DNA from: Pseudomonas tolaasii NCPPB 2192
Lineage (GTDB): Bacteria > Pseudomonadota > Gammaproteobacteria > Pseudomonadales > Pseudomonadaceae
DNA length: 64,000 nt
Reading direction: 5' to 3'
NCBI RefSeq assembly: GCF_002813445.1
Contig: NZ_PHHD01000001.1
Location: forward strand, 1,798,001 to 1,862,000
The notes under the pieces are model-generated. The model was not told the DNA's origin. It saw nothing but the letters and a program-made list of their open reading frames with translations, and did not search any database. How positions within the stretch are numbered: the first letter of the stretch is position 1; the number at the start of each line of letters is the position of its first letter. The translations under genes and the position numbers were made by a program. Of this stretch, positions 16,009 through 23,659 are shown piece after piece.

Positions 16009-16415
16009 GGCGCATCCTCCATTAGGTTGCCGGTGGTCAACCCGAACACCGCCGCTTCCGTGCCCAGCGCTTTCCGGCCGTAAGGGAGTTGGGCAATCAG
16101 GGGATGGGCGTCGTTCAGGCTGGGCAACTCGAAGACCACGGTCAGGAATGCCGGCTCGCTACCCACCATCTTCACGCGGTCGTCGATGTGCATGGAGCGG
16201 GATTTAACCGGGGTGGTGACGGTGTTGGCCAACGCATCCAGTAGGATCTGCTGGCGGTTCTGCCCATCCAGGTACTGGCGCACCGCCTGGACAAACACGC
16301 TGTTCATGCTGCGGTCACCCGCGTTCGCTGCGGCTTCGATCTCGGCGCGCAGGTTGTCGGGAAGGCGCACCACAAACTTGTCGGCGGTGCGTGAATCGTA
16401 ATCTGTGGCGCTCAT
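15996..16415 (-). CDS. Arc-family ribbon-helix-helix DNA-binding protein
   Basis: 139 residues. The N-terminal DKFVVRLPDNLRAEIEAAA and SMNSVFVQAVRQYL form the beta strand and two helices of the Arc/MetJ fold. The C-terminal 80 residues carry no recognised domain. It probably regulates phage genes, possibly the leftward operon in which it lies. Confidence 0.75.
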   Translation of the reverse strand: MSATDYDSRTADKFVVRLPDNLRAEIEAAANAGDRSMNSVFVQAVRQYLDGQNRQQILLDALANTVTTPVKSRSMHIDDRVKMVGSEPAFLTVVFELPSLNDAHPLIAQLPYGRKALGTEAAVFGLTTGNLMEDAPCAD

Positions 16416-16478
16416 TCACTTTCTCCAGGGCGAGCAAAGGCCCGCCGCGTTGTTGGCTTTCGCAAAATTCAGGTTGGG

Positions 16479-16862
16479 TTAAGCGGTTTGAGCGGCCTCG
16501 ATGCGGCGGACCGCCACGCGAGTTTCGATGCGGCGCTCGCCTGGGCGGCGGATGCGACCGAACTGTTCGGTGCTGGCTTGTTGGGCTGTCAGGATCATGC
16601 AGAGCAGGATCACCATCGGGCTGATTACGCCTAAGCGCATCGCTTCAGCCACCAGCTGTGCACGGCGGGTGACGCCCAGCTTTGTGCTGGCCGCGAGAAC
16701 GCGCTTCTTGATGCTTTCAGGTTGAACGCCCAGGTCCCGTGCCAGCTCTTTGCTGGTCTGACCCATGGCAATCCCCAGCACGCACTGCAACTCACGCAGG
16801 GCCAGGCCCATGCCAAGATGGCCTGTCCAGTTGCCGTTGGTTATTGAGGTTGCTGCGTTCAT
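16479..16862 (-). CDS. LuxR-type HTH protein with membrane segment
   Basis: 127 residues. LRELQCVLGIAMGQTSKELA and the segment ending ASTKLGVTRRAQLV form a GerE/LuxR-type helix-turn-helix. A hydrophobic stretch (VISPMVILLCMILTA) follows, which is unusual for such a short regulator. It is the first gene of the leftward operon and lies directly behind a repressor-operator cluster, so it is likely shut off in the lysogen. Confidence 0.65.
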   Translation of the reverse strand: MNAATSITNGNWTGHLGMGLALRELQCVLGIAMGQTSKELARDLGVQPESIKKRVLAASTKLGVTRRAQLVAEAMRLGVISPMVILLCMILTAQQASTEQFGRIRRPGERRIETRVAVRRIEAAQTA

Positions 16863-16897
16863 GTGGGTGATTCCATGGCGGGTTGCGATGGCTAAAC

Positions 16898-16939
16898 ATT
16901 ACCTATGGCAATATTATAAGTAAATACCTTTGGCACTAT
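16898..16939. promoter_or_regulatory. Left operator cluster and leftward promoter
   Basis: Two copies of an imperfect 15-bp site (consensus AATGCCAWAGGTATT) lie at about 16898-16913 and 16923-16939. A TATAAT -10 box on the minus strand (16918-16913) sits between them. The sites match those upstream of the repressor gene, so the repressor probably controls the leftward operon here. Confidence 0.6.
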
Positions 16940-16954
16940 TATTTTCTGTCGGCG

Positions 16955-16977
16955 AAAAAAAACCGCCTCACGGGCGG
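16955..16977 (-). terminator. Terminator of the repressor gene
   Basis: On the minus strand, CCGCC and GGCGG form a stem with a 5-nt loop followed by eight T. It lies about 20 bp after the repressor stop and separates it from the leftward promoter. Confidence 0.8.
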
Positions 16978-16995
16978 ATTTTTGGTATTGAGAAA

Positions 16996-17766
16996 TTAGC
17001 TTGCGTTACCACCTCTCCAGATTACCTTTCCAATGATTGGTAACGAAGAAGCTTCCGATTCTGGCACTATTTCGTCTGGGAAAAGATTTTTATCGGCGTT
17101 CTCGCTTCGGATAATCCACGATCCGGACAGCTGCTGAATCATGCGTTTCACGGTAATCCCGCCATCTCTTCGCTTCACTACGTATATCTGCCTATCCTCT
17201 GGATTCCTTTTTGAGGTGTCGAACAGAATCACGTCCATGGCGCATATGTGCGGCGCCATATCATTTCCATCTGCATAAACAACGAACAAGTTGTCAGGCC
17301 ATGCCCCCATCCTTCGCAGCCACCCGCGCCTGAAAACTAGGCCTTCAGTCAGGCCCACGTGCTCGTCGTTAACTCCTTTGACGAAGCGGTCCTCAGGCAT
17401 GTATTGGGGGATCAGTACGTACTCCTCGTGCGGGACGACCCCCTTGGCTTTGTGGGCCCCTACTCGGTTGGAGATAAATTCTCGATTTGCTTCAACAGAG
17501 GGCGATGTCAGAAGCTCAATTTCGGTTGCCAGACGGGGGCTGAAGTCTGAGACCTGGACCTCCAATATTCTAGCGAATGCAACTGCAACGGTTGCGTTAA
17601 GAGGATTTACAGCATTCAGGTAGTGGCTAACCGAACTCTGATTTATCCCCAGATATTCAGCGAGCTTCTCTTGGGTCAGGCCGAGGTCACGCTTCTTCGC
17701 GTTGAAGATTCTCTTCAATCGAAGGCACTCAGCTTGTCTGTCATCGGGTAGGTGTCGTTTGCTCAT
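16996..17766 (-). CDS. CI-like repressor, S24 fold without catalytic Ser
   Basis: 256 residues from the ATG at 17766, chosen because the HTH then starts near the N-terminus and AAGGAA lies upstream. The XRE-type HTH is at about 30-52 (LTQEKLAEYLGINQSSVSHY). The C-terminal half is an S24/LexA-like domain, but the nucleophile motif, normally GDSM, reads GNDM (167-170), so Asp169 replaces Ser. Lys207 is kept in GGITVKR. No Ala-Gly cleavage site is evident in the hinge. It should hold lysogeny by binding the operators at 17776-17843 and 16898-16939. Confidence 0.85.
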   Translation of the reverse strand: MSKRHLPDDRQAECLRLKRIFNAKKRDLGLTQEKLAEYLGINQSSVSHYLNAVNPLNATVAVAFARILEVQVSDFSPRLATEIELLTSPSVEANREFISNRVGAHKAKGVVPHEEYVLIPQYMPEDRFVKGVNDEHVGLTEGLVFRRGWLRRMGAWPDNLFVVYADGNDMAPHICAMDVILFDTSKRNPEDRQIYVVKRRDGGITVKRMIQQLSGSWIIRSENADKNLFPDEIVPESEASSLPIIGKVIWRGGNAS

Positions 17767-17775
17767 TCGCTGAGA

Positions 17776-17843
17776 ATATTCCTTTTGGTAATATCTTGAC
17801 AAATGCCAAAAGTATTTACTTTGAATAATGCCATAGGTATTAT
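17776..17843. promoter_or_regulatory. Right operator cluster between repressor and Cro-like gene
   Basis: Two good copies of the AATGCCAWAGGTATT site lie at 17802-17818 and 17827-17843, with a weaker inverted repeat (ATATTCC/GGTAATAT) at 17776-17794. TTGACA occurs at 17796-17801, and TATTAT at 17838-17843 can serve as a rightward -10. This is the place and layout of a lambdoid OR region. Confidence 0.65.
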
Positions 17844-17870
17844 CCGAGCAAGACTCCTCGGAGAAGAACC

Positions 17871-18173
17871 GTGAGCAACCTTCATTTGAAAGATTTTGCA
17901 AAAGAGCGAGGGCAACCTGAAGCCGCGCTGCTGTTAGGTGTTACTCAGGGCGCGCTCAGTAAAGCAATTCGCATCGGCCGAAATATTGTCGTCACCCAAG
18001 AGTTGGATGGCACGTTCTCTGCCGAAGAGCGCCGCGCCTTCCCCGCTCGCATTGAACGCAAATGCAGGTCAGGCTGTGGCCCGACCTTGAACGCAAATGT
18101 ACGCCCAAACCCGATCCATGGTCAGTCCACTGACGGTGCTGGTGTTTTGTCCAGTACTGCGGAGGTGGCGTGA
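17871..18173 (+). CDS. Cro-like regulator
   Basis: 100 residues from a GTG start with GGAGAAG 4 bases upstream. The N-terminal 60 residues (LKDFAKERGQPEAALLLGVT, then QGALSKAIRIGRNIVV) are a Cro-type HTH with a beta strand. The C-terminal 40 residues look disordered. Divergent from the repressor gene across shared operators, hence the lytic-side repressor. A 13-bp direct repeat (TTGAACGCAAATG) lies within the tail-coding part. Confidence 0.75.
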   Translation: MSNLHLKDFAKERGQPEAALLLGVTQGALSKAIRIGRNIVVTQELDGTFSAEERRAFPARIERKCRSGCGPTLNANVRPNPIHGQSTDGAGVLSSTAEVA

Positions 18174-18727
18174 TGAACAACGTCATCCCTTTCGAATATC
18201 AGGGCAAGCCGGTCCGCTTCAGCGCAGATGGTTGGCTTCATGCCACGAAGCTGGCTGACCGTTTCGGCAAGCGTATCGACCACTGGCTGGATAACGCAGA
18301 CACCCTTGAGTACATCCAGGCGCTTGATGAGCATCTGACCGGCGCCGAGTCGAAAATTCTAGATACCCGGAATTCCGGGTATGTAAAAACCAGTAAGGCT
18401 CGGGCTGATCGGGGTGGCGGTACATGGCTGCATCCGAAACTCGCCATTCACTTTGCCCGCTGGCTCAGCGCTAAGTTTTCGGTGTGGTGTGACACGCGCA
18501 TCGAGGAAATTTTGCACCGCGTGCCATCTGCCCTTGAAGACCTAAATCGCACCTGCAAAAACTTCAATGATCGCAAGGCGCTTGCTAGTGCTTGCGGTCG
18601 CGGCCTGTGGGAGTGGCAGCGTGACGAGCCCAACCTCAGCCTTGAGATCGGACGAAAGATCAATTCGATCCAGATGGCGCTCGAACTGAATCGTCCAGAC
18701 CAACCACGCTTGCAGGCCTTGCCATGA
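18173..18727 (+). CDS. KilA-N domain protein
   Basis: 184 residues from the ATG at 18173 (GGAGG 7 nt upstream); a GTG at 18170 is possible. The KilA-N core is clear: DGWLHATKLADRFGKRIDHW early on, and GGGTWLHPKLAIHFARWLSA near residue 90. KilA-N proteins bind DNA and are common in phage early regions, sometimes as antirepressors. The ATG overlaps the stop of the Cro-like gene, so both come from the rightward early transcript. Confidence 0.85.
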   Translation: MNNVIPFEYQGKPVRFSADGWLHATKLADRFGKRIDHWLDNADTLEYIQALDEHLTGAESKILDTRNSGYVKTSKARADRGGGTWLHPKLAIHFARWLSAKFSVWCDTRIEEILHRVPSALEDLNRTCKNFNDRKALASACGRGLWEWQRDEPNLSLEIGRKINSIQMALELNRPDQPRLQALP

Positions 18728-18775
18728 AGGTCTGCCCATCCCAGTTTTTGTTGTCCGGCTAAATCGCAGGCAACA

Positions 18776-18803
18776 AAAAGGCCCGCATTCGCGAGCCTTC
18801 TTA
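18776..18803 (+). terminator. Early-operon terminator
   Basis: AAGGCCCGC / GCGAGCCTT pair with one mismatch around a 4-nt loop, with TTCTT following. It lies 50 bp after the KilA-N gene and before the replication-region genes, like lambda tR1. Confidence 0.6.
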
Positions 18804-18852
18804 ACCAGTCCACGCCAATGGACTTTTTTGAATCTTCGTCGGAGAAGACGAT

Positions 18853-19158
18853 ATGTCACACCCAAAAAATAGCAACAAACCACCAAAGGCGCAAGCACTG
18901 CCGCGTCCGGACTACGAAAGCCAGCTCGCGAATTGCTCGCAGGATATGCAGGAGGCCGGCGCTTTTGTTTGGGCGCTGGGGGCCTTGCTTCGCGGCATTT
19001 ACGCCCATGAAGTCGAGCAAGAGCTACTGCCAGCATCCGTGACCGACGGTCTCGCGGCAGGTCTTTCAATCATTGGCAGCAAGCTATCTGACAATGGCGA
19101 GGCTTGCCGCGATCTTCTCCGCCGCAACGGGGCTTTTGCCCAAGGTGGTGCCCAATGA
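18853..19158 (+). CDS. Hypothetical phage protein (101 aa)
   Basis: The ATG at 18853 follows GGAGAAG at 5-nt spacing. The N-terminal 25 residues are Lys/Pro-rich; the rest is helical. No family is recognised. It opens a run of short genes overlapping by ATGA up to the replication genes. Confidence 0.65.
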   Translation: MSHPKNSNKPPKAQALPRPDYESQLANCSQDMQEAGAFVWALGALLRGIYAHEVEQELLPASVTDGLAAGLSIIGSKLSDNGEACRDLLRRNGAFAQGGAQ

Positions 19159-19448
19159 CCGCCCTCCACCAGACCGCCCTTGTCGTCGCCCACGGCGCTT
19201 TACTCGATCTCGAAACCGCCAAGACAGCACTTAACCAGTTGGAGAGCCTGCTGTTTTCCATGACCACTGGCTCGGCACATCCATCGCACGTAAGCAATCT
19301 GATCGAGATCGCCTGGAACCTTGTGGCGGATGCCGCCAATAACGCGTCGTGCAGCTACGAAACCATTAGCCGCCAGCTTGACGAACTCGCGCCACAAAAC
19401 GCGGATACCGAAAACGTGGCGCGGGAAGTCGGAGATCAGCATGAATAA
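19155..19448 (+). CDS. Hypothetical phage protein (97 aa)
   Basis: Starts at the ATG overlapping the previous stop (ATGA). All-helical by appearance, with N-A-D-T-E-N-V-A-R-E near the end, resembling a stretch in the protein at 15109-15576 (STDTENVSR). No domain recognised. Confidence 0.6.
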   Translation: MTALHQTALVVAHGALLDLETAKTALNQLESLLFSMTTGSAHPSHVSNLIEIAWNLVADAANNASCSYETISRQLDELAPQNADTENVAREVGDQHE

Positions 19449-19731
19449 CCTTCCGGCCGTATTGGAAATATATGGCGAATTGTTGGATGACGCCGTTGTC
19501 ACCGCCGAGCAAATGGCTCGGATGAATGCCGCCCGCGCCACCTTCAACGAATTGCGAACGATCCTTTTGGCTCAGATCGTCCCATCGCTCGACGGCGGCT
19601 GGAGCAATCCTATTGCCACTGAGATCGAAAGCCGTCTGGAGTCGATCACTTTCGCAACCGGCAACTTCTTCTGGAAGAGCCGTCATGCCGGCGCGGCGCA
19701 TGATGCTGTGCATGTAGGGGGTGTCCAGTGA
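19441..19731 (+). CDS. Hypothetical phage protein (96 aa)
   Basis: Overlaps the previous gene by 8 bp and the next by 4 bp. The sequence begins MNNLPAVLEIYGELLDDAVV and is mostly helical. No family recognised; kept because of its place in a tightly coupled operon. Confidence 0.55.
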   Translation: MNNLPAVLEIYGELLDDAVVTAEQMARMNAARATFNELRTILLAQIVPSLDGGWSNPIATEIESRLESITFATGNFFWKSRHAGAAHDAVHVGGVQ

Positions 19732-20234
19732 AGGCATCCATCCCTAAATCCAAGCGTCCATTACCTAAGCGCAAGCAGGTAGGCCTTCGCTCGAAGCCGG
19801 ATGGTAAGTGCGCATGGGATCGCCTGCCATTTGTTGGAAAGGATCACAGCAAGAGTTCTTCGAATTGGGATGTTCCACTCACTGGTGGCTTCTTCGGTGG
19901 AATCGAGGTCGGGCGCATCGCTGGACGCATGTTCCTGAAATACCTGCGTGACGAGCGCGAGAACCCTACAAGGCTCGGCAGCAGCAGCCTGCGAAGCGTG
20001 CTCGCTTCCATGGACGCCAAAGTGACTACCACTGATGAGGAAAAGCTGTCTCTCGATGGTCAGCGTGCCGGCTTCATCGGCGAGATCGCTTACTGGCTGG
20101 AATCGGCAGCTGAACGGCTCGGGTCTTGTTTCGACGCCATCCCTGAGCGCTCGCTTGTCCTGCAGGCAAATGAAAGCCTGGAGCGTACGGACGAAGCCTT
20201 CCATGCCGCCATCAACTCAAAGGTGAATCCATGA
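19728..20234 (+). CDS. Hypothetical phage protein (168 aa)
   Basis: The N-terminus is strongly basic (KSKRPLPKRKQVGLRSK), followed by a glycine-rich segment and a helical C-terminal half. It may bind nucleic acid, but no family is recognised. ATGA overlaps on both sides. Confidence 0.6.
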   Translation: MKASIPKSKRPLPKRKQVGLRSKPDGKCAWDRLPFVGKDHSKSSSNWDVPLTGGFFGGIEVGRIAGRMFLKYLRDERENPTRLGSSSLRSVLASMDAKVTTTDEEKLSLDGQRAGFIGEIAYWLESAAERLGSCFDAIPERSLVLQANESLERTDEAFHAAINSKVNP

Positions 20235-21052
20235 CCATCGCCAAATTCCAAGGCGGCGATGCCGTCACCATGACCAGTCTCGAGCTGGTCGACTTCATCA
20301 ACCAGCACCGCAAACATCAGGCCGAACAGGCTGGCGAACCATTCCCGTCGAAAGGTTTCGCCAAGCTTGAGCACGCCGACCTCCTGAAAAAAGTGCCTGA
20401 AGTACTTGGAGGGGGTGTCGGGAATTTTTCCGACACCTATGTCCATCCTCAAAATGGGCAGACCTACCCCTGCTACCGCTTCCCCAAGCGTGAATCGTGC
20501 CTGATGGCCATGTCCTACAGCTACGACCTTCAAGCGGCGGTCTTCGACTACATGACCGAACTGGAGCAGAAGCTGGCCAACCCACAGGCCAGCGTCATGG
20601 CGGCTCTCAATGATCCGGCCGTGCTGCAAGGTCTGCTGCTGGAGAACGTCGGCAAGGTGGTGGCGCTCACGGCTGACAACAAGGAACTGTCTAGCGAGAA
20701 CCTGCTGCTCGAACAAAAGGTCACCGCCGACGCGCCAAAGGTTGAGTTCCATGATCAGGTCGTCGTCTCTCACGGCGTCCACTACGTGCGCGAAGTGGCC
20801 CAGTCCATCGGCACTGGTCAGAACCGCCTGTTCGAGTTCCTCAAGCAGAAGCGCTGGGTTGACCGGTACAACCAGCCATACCAAGCAAAGATCGAGGCCG
20901 GATATCTCGTAGCCTCTGCTCACTCCTACAAGGACGAAGAGACGGGCGAGCGCAAGACCAAATTCACCTGCCGCGTTACTGGAAAAGGCTTCGCCAAAAT
21001 CCAGGAGCTTTGGGCAAAACGCGACGAAGATCTGCTGGAGGATCGACCATGA
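20231..21052 (+). CDS. Rha-type antirepressor with KilAC domain
   Basis: 273 residues. The first ~115 residues match the Rha/antirepressor N-domain (MTSLELVDFINQHRK, then CYRFPKRESCLMAMSYSYDL). The C-terminal part (from about 165) matches the KilAC/ANT domain (YVREVAQSIGTGQNRLFEFL, later VTGKGFAKIQELW). Such antirepressors inactivate the CI-type repressor by binding. This fits the repressor here, which lacks the Ser needed for RecA-stimulated self-cleavage. Confidence 0.85.
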   Translation: MTIAKFQGGDAVTMTSLELVDFINQHRKHQAEQAGEPFPSKGFAKLEHADLLKKVPEVLGGGVGNFSDTYVHPQNGQTYPCYRFPKRESCLMAMSYSYDLQAAVFDYMTELEQKLANPQASVMAALNDPAVLQGLLLENVGKVVALTADNKELSSENLLLEQKVTADAPKVEFHDQVVVSHGVHYVREVAQSIGTGQNRLFEFLKQKRWVDRYNQPYQAKIEAGYLVASAHSYKDEETGERKTKFTCRVTGKGFAKIQELWAKRDEDLLEDRP

Positions 21053-21363
21053 CTACAAAACTTACACGCGAGCAACTCATGGCGCAGATCGCCCAGGCAG
21101 CGGTGGATAACTATCAGGCTGAGGCCGACCGCAAGTCTCTGCGTTACGAGCTCAACGCCCTGTACCGGACTTACTTTGCGGCCTTCGGGCGACCATATCC
21201 CAGCGAGCCACGCAAGCGTATCGACCCGGAGGATGACGCCTACGCTGGTGTTCTGCACTTCACCAGGTCGGCATACAAGCGCTGGCTTGATGCTCGTGAC
21301 CTGACCAACAAGACGAAGCGCAAGCTCCGCACACTGATCCAGCGCCTGGAGCGTTCGCTATGA
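21049..21363 (+). CDS. Hypothetical phage protein (104 aa)
   Basis: Starts at the ATGA overlap. Highly basic and helical, with DDAYAGVLHFTRSAYKRWLD near the middle. No family recognised. Overlaps the next gene by 4 bp. Confidence 0.6.
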   Translation: MTTKLTREQLMAQIAQAAVDNYQAEADRKSLRYELNALYRTYFAAFGRPYPSEPRKRIDPEDDAYAGVLHFTRSAYKRWLDARDLTNKTKRKLRTLIQRLERSL

Positions 21364-21884
21364 AAAAGCCAATCCAGAAAGGCGCCTCCAATGATATGGC
21401 TACCCATGAGGTGTTTGTGCTTGGTGACCTGCTGCCGCTGGTGGTAGGTCACGCTAAGTCAGAAGGGCATCCCACCGAGATGGTGGCGCTCGCCTGCTTC
21501 CTCTCCCTGAGCACGGTCCTGCAAGCCAAGGGCATCCCGCGAGAAACATTGGTCCAGGGGATAACCTCCTCCAATGTGCCGCTATCGTTCCCGGGCAATC
21601 TGCCTCCAGAACCCGTTGAGCGCCTTTCGCTTCTCAATGAGCCGCACTTTGAGCAGTTCGATGATTTGACGCTGGCTTGCATGGCGAGCAACGGGACGAA
21701 CTTTGCTCATGAGTCGCTCGCCTGTACCGATCCGGACGACGACACCGTCTGGAACGCGCACGCCTCAATGATCAACGCGTGCAACGCCCTCACTGTGCTG
21801 ATCATGCGATTGTCCGGAGGCAGGATGCCGGGCGAGCCTGATGAGGAATTGTTCGTGCGTCCGGCAGGGGAGACTCTGCAATGA
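21360..21884 (+). CDS. Hypothetical phage protein (174 aa)
   Basis: Acidic, helical protein without recognised motifs. The frame is supported by ATGA overlaps at both ends. Function unknown. Confidence 0.6.
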   Translation: MKKPIQKGASNDMATHEVFVLGDLLPLVVGHAKSEGHPTEMVALACFLSLSTVLQAKGIPRETLVQGITSSNVPLSFPGNLPPEPVERLSLLNEPHFEQFDDLTLACMASNGTNFAHESLACTDPDDDTVWNAHASMINACNALTVLIMRLSGGRMPGEPDEELFVRPAGETLQ

Positions 21885-22108
21885 CCATCATCAACCCTCA
21901 CGCCCCCCCCCAGGACGCCCGTACAGCGCCGATAATCGTCGGGCCCTGGCCAACCTATGCCCACTTCAAGGATCTGCCAGAGCGCGAGCGCTGGGTGCTG
22001 TACGGATCGGCAAAGGCCTATCGCGAAGCTCTGGAAGCGCAGGGGTTCGTCATGTCTGAGGCTTATTACGACTTCGTTGCCCGGGTAACGCGGGAGTTGA
22101 ACCTATGA
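21881..22108 (+). CDS. Hypothetical phage protein (75 aa)
   Basis: Short protein with a Pro-rich N-terminus and a WVLYGSAKAYREALEAQGF helix. Codons 7-11 contain a run of nine C (about 21903-21911), which could slip. No family recognised; overlaps both neighbours. Confidence 0.55.
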   Translation: MTIINPHAPPQDARTAPIIVGPWPTYAHFKDLPERERWVLYGSAKAYREALEAQGFVMSEAYYDFVARVTRELNL

Positions 22109-22878
22109 GCCTACTTTTCAAGTTCCGCCCCCTGGTCATCAACCCCCAGCTTGCCGAGCGTATCGGCCTGAATGAGGCGATCGTCCTGCAGCAGCTCAAG
22201 TACTGGCTCAACGAGACAGAGTCTGGCGTCGACCATGAAGGTCGTCGCTGGGTCTACAACACCGTTGAGCAGTGGCAAAAGCAGTTCCCGTTCTGGTCAC
22301 AGGAGACGGTGAAGCGGGCGCTTTCATCGTTGCAAAAGCAGGGCCTTGTGCTGGTGGAAAAGTTGGCCAAAGCCCAGCATGACCATACGAATCACTATGC
22401 CATCAACTACCAATCGGATGCTCTATTCGATCAGGTCAATTTGACCCAATCAGATCAGGTCAATCTGACCTCATCGGGCGGGTCAGATTGCCCTGTTCTT
22501 CATACAGAGATTACAACAAAGACTACTGCAGAGACTTCTTTGGTCAATCCGCTGGAAGGCTTTGATCAGTTCTGGAAACTGTACCCGAAGAAGAAGTCTC
22601 TGAAGGACGCCAAAAAAGCCTGGGCGAAGCTGAAGCCGAATCCAGAACTACGCCAGACCCTAATCGCCGCTCTTGGGAAGCAGCGTCTCCAGCACGACTG
22701 GGTCAAGGATGGGGGTCAATACGTGCCGCTGGCTTCGTCTTGGCTCAATGGCGAGAAGTGGACTGATGAGGTTGGACCACTTGCTGGCGCGACCACCAGC
22801 AAACCTTCGGCGTTCAACAACCTGCCCAACCACACCCCGGATATGTACCAAGGAGGCGGCAATGGTCCAGCGTTCTAA
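22105..22878 (+). CDS. Phage replication protein (O-like, winged helix)
   Basis: 257 residues. The N-terminal domain is a winged-helix primosomal type (GLNEAIVLQQLKYWL, then TVKRALSSLQKQGLV). A second domain, ending in a W-L-N-G-E-K-W motif typical of phage replication initiators, begins around FDQFWKLYPKKKSLKDAKKA. It most likely binds the origin and recruits the DnaC-like loader encoded next, which overlaps it by 17 bp. A direct repeat encoding DQVNLT twice lies in the linker and could be part of an origin. Confidence 0.8.
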   Translation: MSLLFKFRPLVINPQLAERIGLNEAIVLQQLKYWLNETESGVDHEGRRWVYNTVEQWQKQFPFWSQETVKRALSSLQKQGLVLVEKLAKAQHDHTNHYAINYQSDALFDQVNLTQSDQVNLTSSGGSDCPVLHTEITTKTTAETSLVNPLEGFDQFWKLYPKKKSLKDAKKAWAKLKPNPELRQTLIAALGKQRLQHDWVKDGGQYVPLASSWLNGEKWTDEVGPLAGATTSKPSAFNNLPNHTPDMYQGGGNGPAF

Positions 22879-23659
22879 TTTCCGACGCCAGCCTGAGCAG
22901 CGTACCTTCGCCGGCGAGTGCCCGGTCCACGGTGCGGTGGATCGCTCTGAGGTAGAGCAGTTCGACGGCTCCATGGCTGTCCGCCCATGCAAGCAATGCC
23001 AGTACCACGGCCTACGTGTAGCGTCACAGGGCAGCGAGGAGCATTCGCAGGCGCTGACCAACCTGCAAGCCGAAAGCGTCAACAGTGCGCTTGTAGGCTC
23101 TGGCATCACGCCACGGTTTGCCGACAGCACATTCGCAACCTACCGTCCCACAACTCCGGGGATGAAGCTGGCGCTGGAAACTTGCCAGGCCTACGCCGAA
23201 AACTTCGGAGAGCACTTTCAGGCAGGCCGCAACCTGCTGCTGTGCGGCAACGTCGGCAACGGTAAGACGCACCTGGCCAGTGGCATCGTCCAGCACGTCA
23301 TTCGCCACCACCGGGCTGTGGCGGTGATCACCACCGCCTCCGAAATCATCCGCGTCTTCAAGCGCTCGATGGATCGCAATGCCGGGTACACCGAGGGAGA
23401 CGTGATCGACGAACTGGCGAGTTTCGACCTGTTGGTGATCGATGAGGTTGGCGCCCAGGCTGGCACTCACTACGAGCTGTCGGCCCTGCATGAGGTGCTT
23501 GACCGCCGGTACAACCTGATCCGCCCGACGGTGGTGGTGTCCAATCTCAACGCCAAGGGACTGGGCCAGTATATCGGCGAGCGTGCACTTGACCGGCTGC
23601 GCGAGAACAAGGCGCTTCTGGTCGGTTTCACCTGGGAATCGGCACGGGGGCGCGTATGA
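22862..23659 (+). CDS. DnaC-like helicase loader
   Basis: 265 residues from the ATG at 22862. An N-terminal Cys pair (CKQCQ) and a Cys-Pro segment (ECPVHG) suggest a small zinc-binding part. The AAA+ core has Walker A GNVGNGKTHL, Walker B DLLVIDEVG and a sensor-like VVVSNLNA. This is the IstB/DnaC family that loads DnaB. It overlaps the replication protein and the DnaB gene. Confidence 0.88.
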   Translation: MVQRSNFRRQPEQRTFAGECPVHGAVDRSEVEQFDGSMAVRPCKQCQYHGLRVASQGSEEHSQALTNLQAESVNSALVGSGITPRFADSTFATYRPTTPGMKLALETCQAYAENFGEHFQAGRNLLLCGNVGNGKTHLASGIVQHVIRHHRAVAVITTASEIIRVFKRSMDRNAGYTEGDVIDELASFDLLVIDEVGAQAGTHYELSALHEVLDRRYNLIRPTVVVSNLNAKGLGQYIGERALDRLRENKALLVGFTWESARGRV

